Assembly: GCA_964407285.1 (NCBI GenBank)
Contig: CAYOVG010000154.1
Span: forward strand, 1-15,571
From: CAYOVG01 sp964407285
GTDB taxonomy: Bacteria; Desulfobacterota; Syntrophobacteria; Syntrophobacterales; Syntrophobacteraceae
Direction of reading: 5' to 3'
Length of the DNA: 15,571 nucleotides
The position numbers were made by a program, and so were the translations under genes. The notes under the pieces were generated by a model that saw nothing but the letters and a program-made list of their open reading frames with translations, had not been told where the DNA came from and ran no database searches. Shown here in pieces: positions 5,421-13,865 of the stretch. Every line of letters starts with the position of its first letter. Positions within the stretch are counted from its first letter, which is position 1.

Positions 5421-8072
5421 ATGGAAAAACCAGCTCTTCTCATTGTCGATGACAAGTGGGACAATATCCTGGTTCTGAGCGCGGTGATAGAGGAGTACCT
5501 GCCCGAGTTCGAGATCGTTTCGGCTTTGAACGGCGACCAGGGAGTGGAACTGGCGAGTGAGCACAATTTCGATGGAGCGCTCATCGACGTTCAAATGCCG
5601 GGCATGGATGGAATAGAGGTTTGCCGGCGTCTCAAGAATGACGAAAGAACCGCCTATATCCCGATCATTCTTATCACGGCTCACGATGTCACTCCGGGAC
5701 TCAAGGCGCGAGGCCTGGAAGCCGGGGCCGATGATTTCATTCAGCGTCCCATAGACAGCACCGAACTGGTAGCGCGCATTCGCGTCATGGTGCGGATCAA
5801 GAAAGCCGAGGATGCGCTTCGGAAGCGGGCCCACGAAGCTATCGCCGAGAGCGAGGAGCGCTACAGGAGCCTGTTCAGAAACAGTTGCATGGTCATGCTG
5901 ATCATAGATCCGAAGGACGGGACGATCGTGGATGCCAACCCAAAGGCCTGCAGATTCTATGGATATCCCAAGGACGTCTTGATCGGAATGCGCATTACGG
6001 AAATCAACACCTTACCGCTCGGTGAAGTGCTCGGGAAGATGAAGAGCGCGATGGACGACGTGGGCGGGCGGTTCGATTTCAAGCATCGGCTTGCGAATGA
6101 GGACATCCGCGACGTCGAGGTCTTCACGGGGCCCATCGAGGTCGATGGCAAGACCCTGGTCTATTCCATCGTTCACGACATTACGGCGCGCAAGGAAGCC
6201 GAGGAAGCGCTTGTCAAGGCGGAACAGGAGAAGGATCTCATCCTGAGCAGCATGCTCGACAGATTGATCCATATCGATGAGGGGCTCAGAGTCCAGTGGG
6301 CCAACAGGGCCGCATGCGAGGAACTGAACATCAGTCATGGTGATGTGGAGGGATGTTGCTGCTATTCGCTCTGGCCGAATCGTGGCGCTCCTTGTGAAGG
6401 GTGTCCCGCGGTGGATTCCTTCAAGACCATGCGAATGGAGGAGAGCGAGGTCGCGTGTTCGGACGGGAGAGTCCTGTTCGTTCGCGCCTACCCCGTGCTG
6501 GACGCCGGCGGCGATGCGGTGAGCGTGGTGTGCCTGGCTCGCGAAATCACCGAACGCAAGAGGTTCGAAGAGCAACTCCTGCGGCTGTCGGTCGCTATCG
6601 AACATGTCTCGGACGCCATTGTGATCACGAATGTGAGGGGGCAAATAGAGTATATCAATCCCGCTTATGAAAAGATTACGGGCTGCGGCCGGGAGGAAGC
6701 GCTCGGCGCCCGGCCGCGCGCCCTTTCCTGGTTCCGGACGCTTTACGGGCACCTTGCATGGGACCGTCCCTGCAACGGAAGAGTCAGCGACAAGCGAAGC
6801 GACGGGACTCCCTACGAAATCGAAGTGGCGGTTTCTCCCATTCTGGATGCGTCCGGGGAAGTGGTGAACTATATCGCCGTGGGGAGGGACGTCACCCAGG
6901 AAGTGAAACTTCAGGCCCAACTCCGCCAGACTCAGAAGATGGAAGCGATCGGCATGCTTGCCGGGGGAATCGCCCATGACTTCAATAACATATTGAGTCC
7001 GGTGATCGGCTATACCGAAATGGCGATGGACGAGTTGCCCGAGGGGACAACGCTGCGGAAGGATCTGACCCAGGTGCTCAAGGCGGCGCAAAGAGCGAGG
7101 GAACTCGTGAAGCAGATCCTCCACTTCAGCCGCCAGAGCGAACAGGAGCGAAGGCCTTTGCGCATTGTGTCCATAGTGAGCGAGGCTTTGAAGCTTCTTC
7201 GGGCGTCGCTTCCGTCCACTATTGAGATTCGCCGGAATGTGACCTGCTTCGACGGAATGGTCATGGCCGACCCCGTCCAGATGCACCAGGTGCTGATGAA
7301 TTTGTGCACCAACGCGGCGCATGCCATGCGCGAACGCGGGGGAGTGCTGGAAATCGGTCTGCACGAGGAGGTGATCGATGAGGAAGGAGCGCAAGGACGC
7401 GACTTGCCGCCCGGAACCTATCTGAAGCTTTCGGTGAGGGATACGGGGCACGGTATTGAACGCGACCTCATGGAGCGCATCTTCAATCCGTATTTTACGA
7501 CCAAGAGGCCGGGAGAGGGGACGGGCCTCGGCCTTGCCGTAGTCCTCGGGATCGTACGCAATCACGGCGGAACGATAAGAGTGCACAGCGAGGTCGAAAA
7601 CGGCGCCGTCTTCGATGTGTTTCTGCCCAAGGTCGTCGGTGATTCTTTGCAGCAGGAAAGCGAAGTCGCCGGCAGTCCTCTCAGGGGCAAGGAGCGCATT
7701 CTGTTCGTGGATGACGAACTCATGATCGTCGATTCGGGGGAGAGGGTGCTCAAGAGCCTGGGCTATGAGGTCGTGGCTACGTCGAGCCCGTTCAGCGCGC
7801 TGGAAATCTTTCACGGCAGTTCGCAGTCCTTCGATTTGATCATAACGGATCAGACCATGCCCGGTATAACGGGGGTTGACCTTGCCAGGGAGGCGATGCG
7901 AATCCGTCCGGACATACCGGTGATTCTTTGCACGGGGTTCAGCCAGACGGTTACGAGGGAGCAGGCGGAGGCCATGGGCATCAGGGAGTTTGTGATGAAG
8001 CCGTTCAACAAGAACCAGATATCGGCGATAATCCGCAAGGTCATGGATGAAAACTACAATTCGGTGATCTGA
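5421..8072 (+). CDS. Cytoplasmic hybrid histidine kinase (REC-PAS-PAS-PAS-HisKA-HATPase-REC)
   Basis: 883 residues with no membrane helix. The N-terminal receiver starts at once (MEKPALLIVDDKWDN) with Asp56 in LIDVQMPGMDG. PAS domains lie at about 145-263, 271-390 and 390-505. The second PAS has a cysteine cluster, Cys312-314 then PCEGCP with Cys325 and Cys328. HisKA carries His519 in GGIAHDFNNIL, followed by HATPase (about 620-740) with NLCTNAAHAM, VRDTGHGIE and GEGTGLGLAV. The C-terminal receiver has Asp810 in LIITDQTMPG. I chose the ATG at 5421 rather than the in-frame ATG at 5394 because it begins exactly at the receiver, has AAAAGGGG upstream, and avoids overlap; it sits 5 bases after the previous stop, suggesting translational coupling. 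The leading receiver could accept phosphate from the upstream kinase. Output partner unknown. The third PAS looks shorter than usual near residues 430-455. Confidence 0.94.
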   Translation: MEKPALLIVDDKWDNILVLSAVIEEYLPEFEIVSALNGDQGVELASEHNFDGALIDVQMPGMDGIEVCRRLKNDERTAYIPIILITAHDVTPGLKARGLEAGADDFIQRPIDSTELVARIRVMVRIKKAEDALRKRAHEAIAESEERYRSLFRNSCMVMLIIDPKDGTIVDANPKACRFYGYPKDVLIGMRITEINTLPLGEVLGKMKSAMDDVGGRFDFKHRLANEDIRDVEVFTGPIEVDGKTLVYSIVHDITARKEAEEALVKAEQEKDLILSSMLDRLIHIDEGLRVQWANRAACEELNISHGDVEGCCCYSLWPNRGAPCEGCPAVDSFKTMRMEESEVACSDGRVLFVRAYPVLDAGGDAVSVVCLAREITERKRFEEQLLRLSVAIEHVSDAIVITNVRGQIEYINPAYEKITGCGREEALGARPRALSWFRTLYGHLAWDRPCNGRVSDKRSDGTPYEIEVAVSPILDASGEVVNYIAVGRDVTQEVKLQAQLRQTQKMEAIGMLAGGIAHDFNNILSPVIGYTEMAMDELPEGTTLRKDLTQVLKAAQRARELVKQILHFSRQSEQERRPLRIVSIVSEALKLLRASLPSTIEIRRNVTCFDGMVMADPVQMHQVLMNLCTNAAHAMRERGGVLEIGLHEEVIDEEGAQGRDLPPGTYLKLSVRDTGHGIERDLMERIFNPYFTTKRPGEGTGLGLAVVLGIVRNHGGTIRVHSEVENGAVFDVFLPKVVGDSLQQESEVAGSPLRGKERILFVDDELMIVDSGERVLKSLGYEVVATSSPFSALEIFHGSSQSFDLIITDQTMPGITGVDLAREAMRIRPDIPVILCTGFSQTVTREQAEAMGIREFVMKPFNKNQISAIIRKVMDENYNSVI

Positions 8073-8364
8073 TTCTGTCTCGTCTCGATTTTTTTCGGGA
8101 TTGATGCGAAAAAAGCTCAAGTGAAAGCGCCGTTCCGCCGAAGTACTGAACAGGAGATGTATGGCCTGCATTGAGGGATCGGCGGTTGGATGGAGTAATG
8201 AAGGTTTTGCCGGAGCGCCGCCACGCCGGCGTACATTTCCCGCGAAAGCGATCGAGTGATTATCTTGTGCGATGCGGGGGGTGACGGGGGATGCCGGTCA
8301 ACCCGAGGCGAAACGGACGCAAGCGAACGGATGCACGATTCTACTTTGAAAGGAGGTGAGGGGT
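8073..8364 (+). other. Intergenic region between the second kinase and the Gln-rich protein gene
   Basis: 292 bases with no credible gene. Near its start TTTTTTCG (8090-8097) can pair with CGAAAAAA (8107-8114) around a 9-base loop. That is an AT-rich, weak hairpin that is at best a marginal terminator for the kinase unit. The rest is GC-rich and shows no convincing -35/-10 or -24/-12 site. The region ends in the strong ribosome site of the next gene. Confidence 0.5.
8349..8356 (+). promoter_or_regulatory. Strong Shine-Dalgarno sequence of the Gln-rich protein gene
   Basis: AAAGGAGG, the best ribosome site in the window, lies 8 bases before the ATG at 8365. It fixes that ATG as the start in preference to the in-frame GTG at 8356, which overlaps the site itself. 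Such a site points to high translation. Confidence 0.8.
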
Positions 8365-8916
8365 ATGGCTGTGAACATGGATACGCAGGTGCGCGCCATG
8401 ACGACTATCCAGAACATGGTCCCGGTGCAGCGCGACGCCGAGAACCCCCAGGTCCGGGCGGAAAACGGCCGCAGGGTCCCGAATATGCTGGGCAGTGCGG
8501 TGCCGAACGGAAACGGGCAGGGCAATGGACCGAACCAGGACCGTGTGACTTTCTCAGAAAACGGATTGCAGGGGGCAATGACGCTCCAGAGCAATATGGC
8601 GGGCGCGTTGGGGCAGTCGGCGGAGACCGCGCCGCAGCAGCCCGATCAGAATCAGGCGACGGCCGGAACGGCTCAGACGCCGCAGGCGGCTCCACCCGTA
8701 GCGCAGGGAGGAGCAATGAGGGTCCAGGCCGCATACCTGGCTGCGGCCGGTCAGGGAGTTGCGGCCGCCAGTCAGGCGCCGGCGGCGAATGGGGTAGCTC
8801 CCGCCGAAACCGGACAGGGAAATCCGGCCAATCCGAACCAGATTCAACAGTCAATGAACAATTTGACCGTGAAACCGGATGCGGCTCTGCAAACTGCTTT
8901 GAGCCTGTATGCCTGA
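8365..8916 (+). CDS. Unrecognised Gln/Ala/Asn/Pro-rich, probably disordered small protein
   Basis: 183 residues. I do not recognise a family. There is no signal peptide, membrane helix, Cys, Trp or His, only one Lys, and about 24 Gln (13 percent). Ala, Asn, Gly and Pro make up much of the rest. The N-terminus (MAVNMDTQVRAMTTIQNMV) could form a short amphipathic helix. A DRVTFSENGLQGAM segment at about residues 59-72 and the C-terminal QSMNNLTVKPDAALQTALSLYA region look more ordered, with a low-complexity linker between them. The gene has its own excellent ribosome site and a strong terminator, so it is probably a well-expressed, separate transcription unit rather than a chance frame. A cytoplasmic or flagellar-secreted accessory role is conceivable from its lack of Cys and a signal peptide, but that is speculation. 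Confidence 0.75.
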   Translation: MAVNMDTQVRAMTTIQNMVPVQRDAENPQVRAENGRRVPNMLGSAVPNGNGQGNGPNQDRVTFSENGLQGAMTLQSNMAGALGQSAETAPQQPDQNQATAGTAQTPQAAPPVAQGGAMRVQAAYLAAAGQGVAAASQAPAANGVAPAETGQGNPANPNQIQQSMNNLTVKPDAALQTALSLYA

Positions 8917-8939
8917 ATTCCGCCCGGCGAATTCCCGGA

Positions 8940-8980
8940 AAGGCAGAACCGCCCATGCGGTTCTGCCTTCTTTGCTTTTT
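8940..8980 (+). terminator. Rho-independent terminator after the Gln-rich protein gene
   Basis: A perfect 13-bp stem, AAGGCAGAACCGC (8940-8952) with GCGGTTCTGCCTT (8957-8969), has a 4-base loop CCAT and is followed by a T-rich tail ending in TTTTT (8976-8980). It begins 24 bases after the stop codon and should end transcription efficiently, separating this gene from the downstream transporter. Confidence 0.92.
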
Positions 8981-9086
8981 AGTCCCTTTCCGCCCTCTCC
9001 CGCTTCCCTTTTTCCTGGTCCGGACCCGACCCCGTTGGAGCCGGGCGCCTGATCGATCACGCTGTATCGCATGAGGAACGACATAT

Positions 9087-9956
9087 ATGAACTGGCTGAT
9101 GCTGTCCTTGATGGCGGCCATGGCGGTGGCTACTCAGGATGCATGGGTGAAGAAGCGCCTGTCCCATTTGAGTGCGTTCGAGATGAGCCTATATCCGCTT
9201 CTCTACAGCCTCCCGCTCTTCCTGGGGGCTATTCCGTTCATCTCCCGGCCCGCGCTCGACGCGACATTTTGGTGGTCGTTCGCGGCGTGCCTTCCGTTCG
9301 AGTGCCTGGCTATCGTAATCTATATGAAGTCGATCAAGGTCTCGCCGCTTTCGCTCAGCATTCCGTACCTTGCGTTCACTCCGGCGTTCATCCTGGTAAC
9401 CGGGTTCGTCATACTCGATGAAATCCCGAACCTGGCGGGCGTCCTGGGGATACTCACCACCGTCTGCGGCAGCTACATATTGAACCTGAATCCCGGAAAT
9501 CGCGGTATCCTGGGCCCCTTCAGGAATATCGCGGTGGAGAAGGGCTCCTGGCTCATGATCGTGGTGGCGCTCCTCTACAGCTTCACTTCCGTGCTGGCGA
9601 AAAACGCCATTATCCACTCCTCTCCGATCTTCTTCGGCATCGTCTACTGCATCACCTTCAACTCGATCATGGTGGTCGGCCTCTACCTGATAGGGAAAGT
9701 GACTCCCCGTTCGCTCCTGGAGCATCCCTCGCTGGGTTTTGCGCTGGGTCTCCTCTTCTTTCTCCAGATCATATTCAACAACCTGGCTCTTTCTCTGACC
9801 AAGGTGGCCTACATGATTTCCGTGAAACGGTTCAGCATCGTTTTCAGCGTTCTCTACGGGGGAGTGCTGTTCAAAGAGGAGGAACCGGCAAGAAGGCTCG
9901 CCGGAGCGAGCATCATGGTGAGCGGCGCGGTGATCATCTCCCTGTGGGGGCGATAG
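9087..9956 (+). CDS. EamA/DMT-superfamily membrane transporter
   Basis: 289 residues, almost entirely hydrophobic, consistent with about ten membrane helices arranged as two EamA repeats (about residues 3-135 and 150-288). The first repeat ends in the family-typical pattern LDEIPNLAGVLGILTTVCGSY. The second ends in VLYGGVLFKEEEPARRLAG then IMVSGAVIISLWG, where an acidic residue before the ninth helix and a Gly-rich tenth helix are characteristic. Members export or import small metabolites such as amino acids, nucleosides or sugars; the substrate cannot be read from the sequence. The start has GAGGA (9073-9077) 9 bases upstream. It is isolated by the strong terminator before it and converges with the third kinase gene, so it is probably a single-gene unit whose promoter was not identified in 8981-9086. 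Confidence 0.88.
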   Translation: MNWLMLSLMAAMAVATQDAWVKKRLSHLSAFEMSLYPLLYSLPLFLGAIPFISRPALDATFWWSFAACLPFECLAIVIYMKSIKVSPLSLSIPYLAFTPAFILVTGFVILDEIPNLAGVLGILTTVCGSYILNLNPGNRGILGPFRNIAVEKGSWLMIVVALLYSFTSVLAKNAIIHSSPIFFGIVYCITFNSIMVVGLYLIGKVTPRSLLEHPSLGFALGLLFFLQIIFNNLALSLTKVAYMISVKRFSIVFSVLYGGVLFKEEEPARRLAGASIMVSGAVIISLWGR

Positions 9957-9979
9957 AAGTCGCCCGCCCTACCGTTTTT
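9948..9979 (+). terminator. Possible terminator of the EamA transporter gene
   Basis: GGGCGA (9948-9953) pairs perfectly with TCGCCC (9960-9965) around a 6-base loop, and TTTTT follows at 9975-9979. The stem starts in the last codons and includes the stop codon. The 9-base gap before the T-run makes it a weaker candidate. The gap to the convergent kinase gene holds nothing else. Confidence 0.4.
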
Positions 9980-10009
9980 CCACTTCCGAACAGGTTTCTC
10001 GCCCTTGCT

Positions 10010-13000
10010 TCAAGCAGTTTTTACCGCCAGCACCTCCCTGACCTTTCGCGCCAGGACGTCCAGTGAGAAGGGTTTTTGGAGGAAGCTGGTGCCTTTTTCC
10101 AGTATCCCGCGGTGGGCAATGGCGTTGGCCGTATAGCCCGACATGAAAATCGTCCTGATGCCTGGACGCATGTCCCTGATCCTTTGCGCCAGTTCCTTGC
10201 CGTTCATTAGGGGCATGACGACATCGGTGAGCAGGAGGTGGATCTCCCCGGCGTATTTCTCGCAAATCGCTATGGCCTGGCCCGGCCCCTGGGCCTCCAG
10301 CACGTTGTATCCAAGGTGAACCAGGATGGATCTCGTCAGCTCCAGCATCTGTTTCTCGTCTTCCACTATCAGGATGGTCTCGGAACCTCGCGTGAGCGCG
10401 CTCTCCGCGGCCGGAGCGGCTGCGGTCGCATCCCGTCCCACGTAACGCGGAATATAGACCTTGACCGTCGTGCCGTGCCCCTGTTCGCTGTAAACATTGA
10501 TGAAGCCGTTGTTCTGCTTGACGATCCCGTAGACGGTCGCAAGACCCAGGCCGGTGCCTTTTCCTTCCGGTTTGGTGGTGAAAAACGGTTCGAATATGTG
10601 CTCCAGCGTCTCGCCGCTCATGCCGCAACCGGTGTCGCTCACCGCCAGCATCACGAAATCTCCGGGCCTGAAACCCACATTTTTCTCGCAGTAGGCGGCG
10701 TCGAGAGTGACATTGACCGTCTCCACCGTGAGTTTTCCTCCATTGGGCATCGCATCACGGGAGTTGACGGCCAGGTTGGCGAGGATCTGGTCCACCTGGG
10801 CCGGGTCCATGTACACCGGCCACAGAGCGTCCGACAGATTGAACAGTAAGTCTATGTCTTCGCCAATGACGCGCTTGAGCAGACGTTCCATGCCCCTGGT
10901 CTGTTCGTTCAGGTTCATGCCGCGAGGGTCGATGGTCTGCCTGCGGGAGAAGGCCAGAAGCTGCCGGGTGAGATCGACCGAGCGGGTGGCGGCCGCCCGC
11001 ACCGCCGAGAGGTGCGCGTGAATGGGGTCAATGGGCTTGAGCCCTGCCAGCGCCAGTTCGGTGAATCCCAGGATCACGCCGAGCATGTTGTTGAAGTCGT
11101 GCGCCACGCCCCCGGCCAGTCGCCCCACGGCTTCCATCTTCTGGGACTGGCGGAACTGGGCCTCGAGCTTCGTCTTTTCGTCTTCAGTGTGCTTGCGTTC
11201 GGAAAGATCGAACAAAACGCCGCTGATGTAGTCGATCCTCCCGTCCTCGTCGCACACTATCTGGCTGCGTTCCTGGACCCACACATACTGCCCGTCCCGG
11301 CGCCTCACGCGGTATTCCCGCACGTACTCACGGGTATCGCGCAGAGCATCGAGAAAGATCTTCTTGGCGGGAGTGCGGTCCTCCGGATGGACCAGGTCCG
11401 GCCATTTCAACTCCCCGGAGACGAAAAGACCGGCAGGATACCCGGTAAGCGCCTTGATCTTCTCATCGAAGAATTCCACATCTCCATTGGCGTATCCCCT
11501 GTAAACCACTCCCGGAATGTTTCTGACCAGCAAGCGATAGCTCTCCTCGCTCGCCATGCGCTTTTCCTCGATGCGTTTCTGCATTGTGATCTCCCAGGCC
11601 ACATCCGCCAGGTAGGAAACTACTTCCACGTCCTCTTCCGTGTAATCGGAGGGTTTGTTTCCGATTCCGAACACGGCCGCAACCTTATTGGACCTGACGA
11701 TGGGGACAACGAGTTCGCGAACGACTTCCGGGTGCCCTTCGGGCGTTCCCTTCCGGTGGGGCAGGGCGGCAAGATCGTTGTGTATCACCGGTTTCTTCTC
11801 GTGGATGCAATCCACCCATACTCCCGCCCGGGAAACGGAATAATGCATGCCTTTCCACTCGGCCCTGCAAAATTCATTTGTCGTTCGCGTCGACCATGCC
11901 TGAAGCGAGAGCGTATCCCCGTCGTCATCGACGAAGTGGCAGAAGCCGATGGGGCTGGCGGTCAGAAAACCGGCTTCATCCAGGGTCTTCTGGAGCAGTT
12001 CTTCGAAGGAATGCGACGCCGCAAATTCCAGGATGGTGAGGCGCAGGCGGAGAAGGACCTCCTGTCTCCTGTTGTCCGTGATGTCGCGCGCGGAGGACAG
12101 AGCCCCGAGCACGGTCCCGGAAGGGTCCTTGAGGACCCTGCACCACCAGGCGAGCAGCCGTTTCCGGCCGTCCTGCCTCCGCTGAAGGCTTTCGACATAA
12201 GCGACGTTCTCGTCGCCGTTGAACAGGTTTCTAACCAGATCGCACGTCTTCTGTTCCCCTTCGAAGTAGTGCGAAGCCGGCTTGCCGATCACGTCGTCTC
12301 CGAAGAAATCAAGCCCCGCGCGGTTTGCCCAGGTATAGACCTTGTCGGCATCCACCTCCATGATGATGTCCGGAATTGCGGCGAGCAGGGCCTGCTGACG
12401 CGAGGACAGCGCCTGCAAGGCCTTCTCGGACTCCCGTTCCCTGGTCTGGTCCCGGAATACGAGCACGACGCCGGTGATGTCGCCGGCCTCATCCGTGATG
12501 GGCGCCGCGCTGTCGGCGATGGGAGATTCCTCTCCATCGCGGGAAATCAGCACGGTGTGGTTGGCCAGTCCGACGAGGACCCCTTCCCGAAGGACCCGGG
12601 CCACGGGGTCTTCGACCGTCTGCCGGGTTTCTTCGTTGACTATGTTGAACACCTCGGTGACCGGTTTTCCCCGGGCTTCGGCATGATTCCAGCCGGTGAG
12701 GGCTTCGGCCACCGGGTTCAGAAGCCTTACCCGCCCCGCGGCATCGGTGACGACCACCGCATCGCCGATGCTCATCAGCGTGGTCCGGTACCGTTCCTCA
12801 CTCTCATGTCGGGCCGCCTCCGCACGGAGCAGTTCCCGGTAATGCGCCTTGGCGTACCGCTGCCGGACCATTCCCGCCGCCAGAATCGTGGCCGCCACGA
12901 ATCCGGAGATCAACAATACGATGAGAACGGAGCGGAAGCGCCAGGCCTCCAGGGCTTCGTCCCTGTCGATTTTGGCCACCATGAACCATGGTGAATCCGG

Positions 13001-13816
13001 AATGGCGTGCAGGACCGACAGCACTTCAACGCCCCGGTAGTCCATTCCCTCCATCACGCCTTCCTTACCGAGCAAGGCCATGACGGCCGGAACTTCCTTC
13101 CGGTCCAACGGGATGCGCAACTCGAGAGCGCTGTCTTTCCTGTGGCGCAGTTCGTTGAGAAAGAGGACGGAATCGCCGTCGCGCCGCGCCAGCAAGGTCT
13201 CTGCGCTACGACTGGGGGATGGCCAGGATTGGATCATGGGATAGAGAAATTCGCCCGCCTCGCTCTGCAGAAGAATTGCGCCGATGGGTTCGGAGCCTTC
13301 CCCTGTTCCGGAAAAGAACGGGGCTATGGTTCCTACGTGCGGGGGTAAACCGGCTGGACCGGCATGCAGGTCGGTAAGCAGCGGACGCCGTTCACGGAAG
13401 GCATCGAACAGGACCTTCGCAGCTTCCTGGTGAATCACGCCTGTTCGTCCCGAAGTGCTCAAGCGCACCTCCCCTCGATCGTCCACCAGTATGACATCGC
13501 GATAGTGGTGGTGCTTTTGCAGGGAACGGAAGCGAATGAGGAGCGACTCCATCGTTTCGGCCCGTGGGGTCACGAGAAACTCACGAATTGCCTGGCCGGT
13601 GAACGGGCTTTCCTGCAAAATGGCGGCGTCGCTGAGGCGTTCGGCTCGCCACTGAACGATCTGGTCCACCTTCAACCGGGCGATGGCGCAGAGTTCGGCT
13701 TCCACCTGCGCCCGTTCCTGCTGCTCCTGAAAGTGGAAAAACCAGGCGCCTCCCATGCACAAACCCAGAAGCGCCGCAATAAATACAATCATCATCCAAC
13801 GGGGAATTGCACTCAT
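10010..13816 (-). CDS. Large membrane-bound hybrid histidine kinase (sensor-PAS-PAS-GAF-PAS-HisKA-HATPase-REC)
   Basis: 1268 residues. A membrane helix at about 8-27 and a second at about 297-318 (LIVLLISGFVAATILAAG) bracket an extracytoplasmic sensor of about 270 residues. Then come PAS (about 339-460), PAS (475-595), GAF (about 600-755, with QAWSTRTTNEFC and AGVWVDCIHEKKPVIHND, a pattern familiar from multi-sensor kinases) and a third PAS (757-880, with WPDLVHPEDR). HisKA carries His906 in GGVAHDFNNML. HATPase shows NLAVNSRDAMP, VSDTGCGMS and GKGTGLGLATV. The receiver (about 1148-1265) has Asp1198 in LLTDVVMPLMNG and QKPF. No Hpt or output domain is present. There is no HAMP between the second membrane helix and the first PAS. 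The ribosome site is weak. The gene lies 49 bases downstream of the putative lipoprotein gene on the same strand, so the two may share a transcript. Confidence 0.95.
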   Translation of the reverse strand: MSAIPRWMMIVFIAALLGLCMGGAWFFHFQEQQERAQVEAELCAIARLKVDQIVQWRAERLSDAAILQESPFTGQAIREFLVTPRAETMESLLIRFRSLQKHHHYRDVILVDDRGEVRLSTSGRTGVIHQEAAKVLFDAFRERRPLLTDLHAGPAGLPPHVGTIAPFFSGTGEGSEPIGAILLQSEAGEFLYPMIQSWPSPSRSAETLLARRDGDSVLFLNELRHRKDSALELRIPLDRKEVPAVMALLGKEGVMEGMDYRGVEVLSVLHAIPDSPWFMVAKIDRDEALEAWRFRSVLIVLLISGFVAATILAAGMVRQRYAKAHYRELLRAEAARHESEERYRTTLMSIGDAVVVTDAAGRVRLLNPVAEALTGWNHAEARGKPVTEVFNIVNEETRQTVEDPVARVLREGVLVGLANHTVLISRDGEESPIADSAAPITDEAGDITGVVLVFRDQTRERESEKALQALSSRQQALLAAIPDIIMEVDADKVYTWANRAGLDFFGDDVIGKPASHYFEGEQKTCDLVRNLFNGDENVAYVESLQRRQDGRKRLLAWWCRVLKDPSGTVLGALSSARDITDNRRQEVLLRLRLTILEFAASHSFEELLQKTLDEAGFLTASPIGFCHFVDDDGDTLSLQAWSTRTTNEFCRAEWKGMHYSVSRAGVWVDCIHEKKPVIHNDLAALPHRKGTPEGHPEVVRELVVPIVRSNKVAAVFGIGNKPSDYTEEDVEVVSYLADVAWEITMQKRIEEKRMASEESYRLLVRNIPGVVYRGYANGDVEFFDEKIKALTGYPAGLFVSGELKWPDLVHPEDRTPAKKIFLDALRDTREYVREYRVRRRDGQYVWVQERSQIVCDEDGRIDYISGVLFDLSERKHTEDEKTKLEAQFRQSQKMEAVGRLAGGVAHDFNNMLGVILGFTELALAGLKPIDPIHAHLSAVRAAATRSVDLTRQLLAFSRRQTIDPRGMNLNEQTRGMERLLKRVIGEDIDLLFNLSDALWPVYMDPAQVDQILANLAVNSRDAMPNGGKLTVETVNVTLDAAYCEKNVGFRPGDFVMLAVSDTGCGMSGETLEHIFEPFFTTKPEGKGTGLGLATVYGIVKQNNGFINVYSEQGHGTTVKVYIPRYVGRDATAAAPAAESALTRGSETILIVEDEKQMLELTRSILVHLGYNVLEAQGPGQAIAICEKYAGEIHLLLTDVVMPLMNGKELAQRIRDMRPGIRTIFMSGYTANAIAHRGILEKGTSFLQKPFSLDVLARKVREVLAVKTA

Positions 13817-13865
13817 CCCATAGTACCCTATTGGCCCGCGGCCGGCGTTTCCTACCCCTCAAAAC

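Noticed and set aside
8090..8114. Hairpin TTTTTTCG/CGAAAAAA after kinase 2 as a terminator
   Set aside because: The stem is almost all A-T, the loop is 9 bases and no T-run follows on the plus strand. Too weak for its own terminator entry; described in the intergenic entry.
6012..8171. 719-codon open frame on the minus strand, antisense to kinase 2
   Set aside because: It lies almost wholly opposite a kinase with complete domain motifs. Its translation is rich in His, Arg and Gln with no recognisable domain, as expected for the antisense frame of GC-rich coding DNA.
8256..9074. 272-residue frame overlapping the Gln-rich protein gene in another phase
   Set aside because: It crosses the strong terminator and has no ribosome site. 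Its Gly/Arg-rich sequence is the frame-shifted reading of the real gene.
11012..12994. 660-codon open frame on the plus strand, antisense to kinase 3
   Set aside because: Same reasoning: kinase 3 is intact on the other strand with PAS, GAF and HisKA motifs, and the antisense product has no family-like pattern.
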